From NCBI GenBank assembly GCA_021401465.1, contig JADDMT010000006.1, positions 1 through 64,000 on the forward strand: a stretch of 64,000 bases of DNA. Direction: 5' to 3'. The stretch is from Teratosphaeria epicoccoides. Its lineage: Eukaryota > Ascomycota > Dothideomycetes > Mycosphaerellales > Teratosphaeriaceae. Every line of letters begins with the position of its first letter. Position 1 is the first letter of the stretch. The translations under genes were made by a program, and so were the position numbers. Of the stretch, positions 47,661-56,465 are shown piece by piece. A model generated the notes under the pieces. It had not been told where the DNA came from. It searched no databases and saw only the letters and a program-made list of their open reading frames with translations.

Positions 47661-48142
47661 TGTCATACGTGTCAGGAGTACTGTCCGGAGTACTATGGGT
47701 TACAGGATCATGAGGGTCCTAAGTGCTATAAGTTATAGTATAGTCATAGGAGTACTATAAGTTATAGGCATAGTTATAGGAGAAAGGATCTGTCACGTGA
47801 GGACAGATCCCTAGATCTGTAGGGTTAGTCTATAGATCCATAGGCCTACAAGGAGGAAGGGATCTGTCATAGGATAATAGACCCTTAGATCTGTAGGGTT
47901 AGTCTATAGATCTACAGACATGGATCTGTTAGGTCTGTCGACAGATCTAACAGAGCTGCTCTGTCTCTCTAGTATATAGGGATGGCTTTAGGACAGGCAG
48001 TTAGGAGCTTTATGCTTAATTTAATTCCCTTTCCCTAGGGGATAGTTAGTTATAAGGTTAACCGCTATTGTCGATATTCTTTACAGCTCTGCGAGCCTAA
48101 CACCTAGTCACCTTCCTGCTATCGGCACCTACCCTTATGACA
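47661..48142 (+). repeat. Family-1 LTR (5' LTR of copy IV)
   Basis: TGTCATACG to TTATGACA, 482 bp, followed by gag copy IV. Like the LTR at 47, it carries an extra GGAGTACTGTCC segment near its start that the shorter LTRs lack, so there are at least two LTR subtypes. Confidence 0.85.
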
Positions 48143-50000
48143 TTTTGAGTACTACTTCTAAGGAAGCATCAGGGGACTCGTCGAGCGCTTAACATACGCC
48201 TATGTCAAGTAGTTCTTCAACTGTTAGTTTAACTTCTAGCGACAGTCAACTAACACTACGAGAACAAGTTGCCGCTATACCTCAAATTACATAGTAGCTC
48301 GAATCCATTCACCTTAGCGAGATGGCTCTAGCATCTGTCGCAGGTTCAACTACTAGGAATAGACACGGCAACAACAGCTTTAAGATAGGAAGCCCTACAG
48401 AGTTTATAGGATAACAATCTCAAGTCGAGATGTTTATCCTACAATGCTAGTTAGCATTTAACGTAGATACAGAATAGTTTACAACACATCATAAGCGAAT
48501 GATGTACATTATCTCTTACCTGAAGGGACTAGCGTTCGAGTTTATCTAGCCTCATTTAACAGATTATCTAGATTATGTCAGCAACGCCGAAGCTAGGAAG
48601 ACGACGACTAGGGAGATTCTTAACTTAGACAAGTCTTTGTTTAAGGCATTACGCGAAGCGTTTAGGCTCGGTAATAAGCAACAAGAGGCCGAGAGAGCTC
48701 TCCTAGGAATCTAGCAGAAGGGTTCCGCTACTAAGTACCGCGCGGACTTTTAGACCCTCTCTGCTCGAGTCGACTAGAATGATAACGCTTTAGCTGCTTA
48801 GTTCTACTAGGGACTAAAGGAGACGGTTAAAGACGAAATTGCCCGAGGAGATTAGCTAACGACATTCAAGGAAATGAGCGATCTCGCGATTAGAATCGAT
48901 AATCGCATCTAGGAACGACAGCAAGAACGACAACATGGAAATCGCAAGCTAGCGCAGGCTAACCATAAGGTCTAACGATTAGCACCGAAATGGCGAAGCG
49001 ATTACTATAGTCTCTAACCTATGGAGTTAGATGCGACTAAGGGGCGTCTAAGGAACGGACCCTAAGGAAAGCCGCGGAAGGGCTCTCCTCCCTAGAATAG
49101 TCTGAAGAAGCCATTCGACAAGAGTAATCTCGAGTGCCACAACTGTGGAAAGAAAGGACACTTTGCCCGCGAATGTTTTGCTAAGAAGTAACGACAAGAG
49201 CTGCCTAGGATAGAGCAGGCTTGCGCGACAACGACAGCACCTTAGCAAAAGGCCGCTATGACTCGAGAACCGGACCATGCCGCACTTACTTAGACTACGT
49301 GCTACGACGACGATTGTCGAATTCACATAAGTGATAAAGATTGTTCTAGATAGTACCCTAGCTAAAACAAGGCATAGTCGATCTATGCGCTAAGGGGTAC
49401 ACCTTCTAGTGCGACAGTCCTAAGGCAACAGGAACTAGAAGAAGAAGAAGAAGGTTCGGACGACAACTACGAGCTTGTCGAAGCCGTCATTCCTGATTCC
49501 GAGGAAGACGAGAGCATAGAGCGATAGGCTATGCTGCCGCATGACATCAGACTCGACATTATCCAAATCATACAGAACTAGTAGGCTTAGGCTTGCCCAT
49601 GGATTAATAGAGTACAACACGTCGACTAGCTTTAGTATGACGAACTAGCCGACCGTATGCGACGACACCTAAGGAGACTACTAGTCGTAGCTTAACCTCA
49701 TGCGCATTAGAAAGTTGTCCAAGAAATTGTACCGTTTAGGGTAGAATTTACGCCCTAGGGAGGCTACCTAACCTACGAAGGTATTCAGGTTCCACGAGCG
49801 CTACGACTCCAAGTCTACTACTTAAAGATAGAGTATGCAAGAAACGCGCAGGAACAGCGAGGCTAAGAGCGAGAACGACCTCTTAGGCCAGAAAACGGTA
49901 ACGCTTAGAGAAGAAGCCGAGACCGCACGATCCCTAAACTAGTCCGTGAAGACAGTTATTCAGGAAACGACAAGGTCCGCTAAAATTAGACCTACGGACA
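48143..50000 (+). pseudogene. Decayed gag of family-1 copy IV
   Basis: Gag frame with an intact-looking zinc knuckle at 49135-49176 and the Glu-rich stretch near 49438. At the site where copy II has TGA and copy III has TAA, this copy has CGA (near 49801). It therefore preserves the probable ancestral read-through into the gag C-terminus. Other Gln/Trp positions are TAG/TAA. Confidence 0.8.
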
Positions 50001-50733
50001 GACCGGACAGGGCTGTAACGATGTGCCGCGATTGGCGCCAGATACGCGAACAACCTTAGAGTATAGGTGCACATCGACAAGACGCTAGCTAGGGCCTTAA
50101 TAGATTCAGGATGTACTAGAATCTTCATGACGCCTAAGTTCGCCAGGATAGCTAGGATAAAGCTACAGGCGAAGACGAATGCTTTCTCGCTATAAGCGAT
50201 TAATAGAAAGCCGGTCACGTACAACTAAGGAGTAGTTGACGAAGAGACTAAGATAATGCCTCTGCGGATAGGACGCTACTAAGAGATGCTCTAGTTCGAC
50301 ATCACGGAGTTACTAGGCTCGGATGTAGTACTAGGGTTACTATGGCTAAGAAACGCTAACCCCTATATCGACTAGAAGAATGAGAGGATCTAGTTCCTAG
50401 AACTCTCAAGATCGATACCTCTACCTATAGTGCATGACGTACTAGGCAAGATCGAAATATGTGCTATGACTTCAAGCGAGATGGTAGCTGCCATTAAGGA
50501 TCTAGAACAGGAAGTGCACGTCCTATAGGTCAAAGCAACGCAATCGGAAGTCAGGGTCGAATTCATAGTTCCTAATAAGTATAAAGAGTTCGCTACTCTT
50601 TTTAAGGAAGAACCCGACTAAGAAGCTCTGCTAGAACACTAGGAGTAGGACCACAGGATACCCTTACTCCCTGGCAAGACACTGACGAAGCAATTAGTTC
50701 GCCTGTTGTTAGCGGCGAAACTAGAGATTCTCT
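50001..50733 (+). pseudogene. Protease and start of pol, family-1 copy IV (truncated)
   Basis: The protease active-site region ALIDSG (near 50095) and the linker to reverse transcriptase are present. The copy stops at about 50733, before the RT catalytic core, and joins inverted gag sequence. The join lies within a shared TCTCT/CTCTTG stretch, consistent with microhomology-mediated rearrangement. Confidence 0.75.
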
Positions 50734-51711
50734 TGTCGAATGGCTTCTTCAGACTATTCTAGGGAGGAGAGCCCTTCCGCGGCTTTCCTTAGGGTCTATT
50801 CCTTAGACGCCCCTTAGTCGCATCTAACTCTATAGGTTAGAGACTATAGTAATCGCTTCGCCATTTCGGTGCTAATCGTTAGACCTTATGGTTAGCCTGC
50901 GCTAGCTTGCGATTTCTATGTTGTCGTTCTTGCTGTTATTCCTAGATGCGATTATCGATTCTAATCGCGAGATCGCTCATTTCCTTGAATGTCGTTAGCT
51001 AATCTCCTCAGGCAATTTCGTCTTTAACTGTCTCCTTTAGTCCCTAGTAGAACTAAGCGGCTAAAGCATTATCATTCTAGTCGACTCAAGCAGAGAGGGT
51101 CTAAAAGTCTGCGTAGTACTTAATAGCGGAACCCTTCTGCTAGATTCCTAGGAGAGCTCTCTTAGCCTCTTGTTACTTATTACTAAGCCTAAACGCTTCG
51201 CGTAATGCCTTAAACAAAGACTTGTCTAAGTTAAGAATCTCCCTAGTTGTCGTCTTCCTAGCTTTGACGTTACTAACATGATCTAGATAATCTGTTAGAT
51301 GAGGCTAGATAAACTCGAACGCTAGTCCCTTTAGGTAAGAGACAATATACATTATTTGCTTATAATGTGTTATAAAGTATTCCGTATCTACGTTAAATGC
51401 TAACTAGTATTATAGGATAAACATCTTGACTTGAGATCATTGTCCTATGAACTCTATAGGGCTCCCTATCTTAAAGCCGTTATTACTATGTCTATTCCTA
51501 GTAGTTAAACCTGCGACAGATGCTAGAGCTATCTCGCTAAGGTAAATAGATTCAAGCTACTACGTAATTTGAGGTATAGTAGCAACTTGTTCTCGTAGTG
51601 TTAGTTAATTGTCGCTAGAAGTTAAACTAACAGCTAAAGAACTACTTAACATAGGCGTATGTTAAGCGCTTAACAAGTCCCCTAATGCTTCCTTAGAAGT
51701 AGTGCTTAAAA
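50734..51711 (-). pseudogene. Inverted gag fragment of a family-1 element
   Basis: Reverse complement of the N-terminal ~two thirds of gag, from the start after the LTR down to just before the zinc knuckle (the residues around LKKPFDKS). It belongs with the minus-oriented LTR at 51712-52182. It faces copy IV head to head, forming a large inverted gag repeat (48143-49120 against 50734-51711). Confidence 0.8.
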
Positions 51712-52182
51712 TGTCATAAGGGTAGGTGCCAATAGTAGGAAGGTAACTAGGTATTAGACTTTTAGAGCTATAAAGAATATTGACAATAGTAATTGTCCTT
51801 GTAACTAACTATCCTCTAGGGAAAGGGAATTAAATTAAGCACAAAGCTCCTAACTACCTATCCTGAAGCTATCCCTATATACTAGAGAGACAGAGTAGCT
51901 CTGTTAGATCTGTTAACAGACCTAATAGATCTATGTCTATAGATCTATAGACTAACCCTATAGATCTAAGGGTCTATTATCTTATAATAGATCCCTTCTT
52001 CCTTGTAGGCCTATAGATCTGTAGACTAACCCTATAGATCTAGGGATCTATCCTTACATGATAGATCCTTTCTCCTATAACTATGCCTATAACTTATAGT
52101 ACTCTTATGACTATACCTATGACTTATAGTACTTAGGACCCTCATGATCCTAAAACCTACAGTACTCCTGACACTCATGACA
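51712..52182 (-). repeat. Family-1 LTR, minus orientation, at the edge of the nest
   Basis: TGTCATAAG to CTCATGACA, 471 bp. It is the 5' LTR of the inverted fragment and the last repeat before unique chromosome. Confidence 0.85.
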
Positions 52183-52375
52183 CTTAGTGTGTTATTCATG
52201 AAGATATCTAACAAGGTCTATATGTAGTAGTAACTGCTAGCTAAAGTGAAAATCTAGTGTAGGCGCTAGCTGATCGGCTAGTAAGACATTCACGTGACAT
52301 TGTGCTGAACTAGGGTTAGCGCATTAACAGACTTGGCAACACTTTTGCCTCACAGGTTTATAGCTTGAATCGACA
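52183..52375. other. Transition from repeat nest to unique sequence
   Basis: 193 bp with no gene. The first ~120 bp still hold several CTAG tetramers (near 52238, 52252, 52266, 52281); the following sequence does not. Either the mutation process spread a little past the LTR, or a short repeat remnant remains. Confidence 0.45.
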
Positions 52376-53344
52376 CTATGTCTTTGCCGATAGTTCCTTC
52401 TCAGCATTTCGGAGGAGTGTCGCAGCAGCAAGGTTTCCGTGAATCTCGGCAACCTCTAGCGCCGTCTTTCCACAGGAGTCACGAATGGAAACATCCGTAC
52501 CCTTCTGAATCAAAATTTGAACAACGCTCGGCCGTCCAATTCTCGCGGCCTCATGAAGGGCTGTTCCTAATCCAACGACCTTCCGTACTTCATATGAGAA
52601 GGCGTCATCTTGGTACAATATTTTGTTGAGGTCGGGTTGGCAGTGCTCTAGAACAAACTGCACAACACCTTCAGCATCGTCAGAAGATCGGCGTGCTGCC
52701 CAGTGAAGCAGATGTCCGCCGAGCGACGTGCTCGGAGGGCAATGCGCAAAGAGCTGTTTGATGACAGGCAAAGGAGCGCAGCCCAGTGCAGTTGAGAGAG
52801 GTGTTATATCCATCTCACACCTTGCGTTCGGATTAGCGCCGTTGCTCAGAAACCACGATATAAGGGCCTCGTCAGGTTCTGTAGCGATCGCGTATCTGTG
52901 TGCTTAGTTAAGAAAGCTTCATACGCTTGGGGCTTATATAGCTCACGAAAGGAGCGGAGGGAGGCACCAATCCTCGCACTCGTTGATGTTCCAGCCATAC
53001 TGCAGAAATAGCGATAGTATCTGCAGCGACTTTCGCTTTATAGCTGGTTTGACGTTAACCAAGCTAACAGGGACGCCGGCATTTAGAAGCGTCTGCACCA
53101 GGTCCTCGCTATCTGAGAGAACAGCCTCTAAAAGGCAGAATTGGAGATTTTGAACGGGCATCCCAGCATGGAGTAGTTGATTAATGTTGGCAGTTGCGGC
53201 GGACACATCTCCAGCATGGCAGAGCGCTTCGGCCTTTGCAATCTCAGTGTTCTCAGATCGAAGATGTCGGCCACGTAGGGCTTCTGTATCATTAGTAACC
53301 GCAGGAAGCGGGACCGGGTCGAATTGGGGCAGATCGTGGTCCAT
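52376..53344 (-). CDS. Ankyrin-repeat protein, two exons
   Basis: Coding exons 53344-52947 and 52895-52376 on the minus strand give about 305 residues. The intron, 52946-52896, is 51 bp, with GTGAGC at its start, a TTAACTAAG branch-like sequence and CACAG at its end; removing it keeps the frame. I chose the ATG at 53342-53344 (MDHDLPQF). The frame stays open to an ATG at 53461, which would add 39 residues. The C-terminal half has ankyrin helices: NGANPNARCEMDITPLSTAL, then GTALHEAARIGRPSVVQIL and GKTALEVAEIHGN. Ankyrin repeats bind other proteins; the partner is unknown. There are no membrane segments. Codon use is normal and the CTAG decay is absent, so the gene looks intact although it lies only 0.2 kb from the transposon nest. 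Confidence 0.75.
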
Positions 53345-53461
53345 TGTACGTGAGGTCGTAGCTTCAGCGGAGAGGAAGCGGAATACAATAATGACTGAAC
53401 CCTGTAGCTCGAAGTAGCTTAGCAGAGCCCAGCCGCTGTCCGGTGTTTCACCCGGTGCCAA

Positions 53462-54109
53462 GAAGGATCAGATGAGCTCTTTGGCAGGTGTTGAAGAATA
53501 GCTGTTCCTGTTCTTTCCATACAAACTGATCCAAACTTTCAGCACGACACTGCCTTCTCGAACCTGACTGCGTTACCGCTGAAAGTATTCATCTAGTCTC
53601 TGTGGGTCTCTGTACTCTTGTGCTAAAGTATGCCGACCCAAATCACCTTCAAACGATCCTGGACAAGGAAGTTTGGAATACACAATTGAATAGATGACGT
53701 GGAGTAAAACAAGCTTCAGAAGCTTGATGCTTGAGTGTATGACCGCTGAGACTTTCTGCTACAAGTGACAAAATTGACATCGTTGCAAGAAAGACGTCTG
53801 ACTTATCATGAGATGCTTCAAATTTGCCGTGGGCATCTTATGCTGATAGTCGAAAAACAGATGCATATCAAAATTTCCTGTTCTATTCAATGATTTACTC
53901 AAGGAAGGCCCCGTACACACCCCTCTTTCTACCCATCTCAAGATCAAATGCGCAATATCCTTCATCGCTGCCGCCGCGTATTACTCGCAGTTCTCCATCC
54001 GTATCTCGATTCAGCACATGGTTCTTGCGAACTCATGCCATCTTCCCTAGTATAGATCATACGTATCCCAGGATATGCTCAATCTCCTCGCCTGATGCGA
54101 TAGACTATC
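53462..54109. other. Intergenic, no supported gene
   Basis: 650 bp between two minus-strand genes. Short frames on both strands have no family resemblance. It probably holds the promoter of the ankyrin gene and the 3' end of the next gene. Confidence 0.4.
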
Positions 54110-54655
54110 TCAATTGACTAGTTGGCCATTGATGTAAAGTTTTGGCATTGCTCCCGGTCCTCCAGCGTGTACTACGATATATGAGTACCCTTCAGGTCGT
54201 GCTCCTTCCGAGACTACTGGATAACTTTTCCATATCACCGGAAGGTGAAGATTGGCGAAGAACTGCTGTATAATCCGTACCACATCCGGCATGGCCGGAC
54301 TGTCATTGAAGATACCAGCCACCACATATGTCTGGTTGCTTCCAAACTTGTCTTGATTGGCTCGATAGAGACCAGCAACGGCTCGAAGCAAGGCAACCGC
54401 GTTATCGACAGAGGCATTTGGGTTCTGCTCGAGCGTCCTCTGCGTCAATCCTGGCGGCAGAGGCGCAATATGAGCAAGAATCCCAGCTCGAGGAGAGATA
54501 ATGGCAACTCCAGTGCAACTATTCAGACCGCCTGTGGCTAGAAATTTGACTGCTGTCTCCGGCGGCCAGAAAGCGATCTGCACTTGGTTCATGGGTACAA
54601 TGATCCTTTCTAATTCTGACAGACGGAGGACGTCTGCAAAAGCTACAGCCAGCAT
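54110..54655 (-). CDS. 181-aa protein resembling the CheD-like fold
   Basis: An uninterrupted minus-strand frame, ATG at 54653-54655. Residues ~40-65 read FLATGGLNSC then TGVAIISPRAGILAHIAPLP. A Gly-Ser-Cys, a hydrophobic strand, and a His 15 residues later resemble the Cys/His catalytic arrangement of CheD-type glutamine deamidases (LGSCVAV...GGMxHxxLP), and similar uncharacterised fungal proteins exist. The middle (residues ~85-140) is helical: NAVALLRAVAGLYRANQDKF, then VVAGIFNDSPAMPDVVRIIQ. The end has strands (YSYIVVHAGG...PKLYINGQLV). Deamidase activity is inference from this pattern only. The sequence upstream of the ATG has splice-like signals (CTACTAG...ATAG), so a short first exon is possible. 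Confidence 0.65.
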   Translation of the reverse strand: MLAVAFADVLRLSELERIIVPMNQVQIAFWPPETAVKFLATGGLNSCTGVAIISPRAGILAHIAPLPPGLTQRTLEQNPNASVDNAVALLRAVAGLYRANQDKFGSNQTYVVAGIFNDSPAMPDVVRIIQQFFANLHLPVIWKSYPVVSEGARPEGYSYIVVHAGGPGAMPKLYINGQLVN

Positions 54656-55060
54656 GAAAATCTATTCTAGTAGTCAGCGGGACCATAGTACAGCCAGATT
54701 CTTGAGTGCACTGGATACAGGTTCCGCAAGTTCAGAATAGAGATGTGATTCGTGCAGATGGTGCTGAACGAGCAGTTTGAAAGGAGAGATATTGCACTGC
54801 AGGGGTAGAAAAGGCTCAGACAATGTAATAGATGGAGATTGGAGTTCGTGGACGGCTATTCAAGTGGATGACGGGCGCCGCTTGCGATTTATTTTACGGC
54901 GCTTCTTGAAACGTTGGGCTCTAGAGACCCGACAGCGCGTGTGCCAATCTTCGGCATTTCGAGATGTGCTCAGCGAAACGTGCTCGATGCACTTTTGGAA
55001 TGCCGAAATTAGTGGCTCATATTGCTGCCAGTGGCCCTGACGCTGCAGTTCAGATCCGAT
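54656..55060. other. Intergenic, no supported gene
   Basis: About 400 bp upstream of the CheD-like gene, likely its promoter side. Frames on either strand are short and lack family character. Confidence 0.35.
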
Positions 55061-55820
55061 TCACGCCAATGGGCATGTTGTGATGAAATGCAAGAGCTGG
55101 CTGTCAAGTCCAGCTCCGAGGAAGAAGGAAGCCTTCAATTTGCCATCCTTGCTCCTTGCAGTGCCTTGCAAGCAGAGCGCGCAACATGGCGTGCTCATAC
55201 TGTTTAAAAACACCAGTTCGACGGAATGTTGTCTTTATCAGCGTGATGGGGAATCTTTGCACGGTGGGCGATCGTACCGCCGCACACTTCGCTATATTGA
55301 CGAAGTAGAAGGTCTTTGTTCTACCTGTGCCATCTATGTCCAGCTGCCAGCCTTGGCGGTTCAGCAGATCTTGGAGCTCACGCTCGGAGAGGGCACACGG
55401 CGTCGGTAGGGCATAATGAATCGGTGCGTGTCTGATTCATCCTCAATGAGCGATGTGTTGACGCCGACTCGCAGCTTGGGACTTCATAAGCGGCGGTGCC
55501 GCGGAATGCTACCGCCCAAAGGCAGCTGAGTTACAAGTATCAAACCTTCTCTGGTTAGCAATTCGACGTTCTTTTTGGCCATTGTAAGAGCTTCTGCATC
55601 ACTAGGAACCACGCTTCGTAACATTGTGGCAAACCCTTCGTTTATGCCTGCCAAAGCTAGGCTTTGATCGATATCTGAGAGCTCACGACGTCGTGATTCG
55701 TGGGACTCGGCATCGGATCCGCGGCAAGCAGGACAATCGCAATCGGATCCATATCGGCGTAAATTTCGGCGTCTATCCTCGCCGGCTCGAATGTGACCGC
55801 CTTACTGGGAGGCTTCTACC
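55061..55820 (-). pseudogene. Degenerate minus-strand coding region, possible pterin-4a-carbinolamine dehydratase relic
   Basis: Around 55240-55420 the minus strand reads ALSERELQDLLNRQGWQLDI followed by DGTGRTKTFYF. This resembles the N-terminal part of fungal pterin-4a-carbinolamine dehydratases (L-S-x-x-E...GW-L-x-x-DG...K-x-F-x-F). The expected HHP segment is not in frame, although an in-register PHHAD occurs in another frame. Upstream, 55530-55680 reads as another coherent stretch (SVVPSDAEALTMAKKNVELL). Neither joins into one open frame, so it is a broken gene or a multi-exon gene I cannot resolve. Confidence 0.35.
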
Positions 55821-56465
55821 GGCGTGTTCTGCGACTGAATCCCACGATGGCGTTCGAAATTCTAACACATGTCTTTGGTCTCCTCCCTTTACCCCGACTT
55901 CGTCATGCGATCTGGTGCTGGAACTGTTGGATGTGAGAGTAGATTGTGCTGCCAAGAGACTGCGTATCTTATTTCACTTGCAAGCATTCCTCTTAAATCT
56001 CTACCAGTTTCGCAACATATCAGAGCTTGTAGACGCATGCTGCACCAATACACTCACCGGTCGTGCATTGCAGCCAACCTCTGCTTCTTTGAGGCCGAAA
56101 AGCATGGAAGTGTTTCCGTAGCAATGAAAGATTCACTTTGAACGAGCTGGCAGCGATCGGACATGAGTCAGAGTCACGCCGGAGAGCGCCTAATGATTGG
56201 ACAGCACATGCTGTTGCCTAGATCCCAGCCTCCCTTCCGCGCGGCTTCGCTCGCCCGAACCCTTCAAAGCTAGTATGCTTGGCATGGAGCAGACTCATCA
56301 CTTACATCCCAGAGTGCGTCAGCGCCAGTGCCATATATGTCCTTCAACTTTGCATCCCTCTATTCTCCCAAGTGTCATGGCAAGCGGCCAAAACGATGCA
56401 TACCTGAGAACACCTCTGCCTCAACATGCTGGAGGTATGGTGCTCTGGCTCCTCAAACCAGTTAA
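55821..56465. other. Unresolved region upstream of the DUF7924 gene
   Basis: Both strands show fragments that might be exons (plus strand near 55905-56050 is Leu-rich; minus strand has GTGAGT and GTAAAG donor-like sites near 56060 and 55890). No model holds together, so I make no gene call. The last ~300 bp is presumably the promoter of the 56466 gene. Confidence 0.3.

Noticed and set aside
1..52182. Reassigned stop codons (TAG/TAA read as an amino acid)
   Set aside because: TAG replaces both Gln and Trp codons, and TAA replaces Gln codons, at sites that vary between copies. Genes at 52-64 kb use normal stops. Mutation explains it; recoding does not.
55624..56121. 165-codon plus-strand frame as a gene
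   Set aside because: It has no family motifs and overlaps coherent minus-strand coding stretches. Its Leu-rich end alone is not enough.
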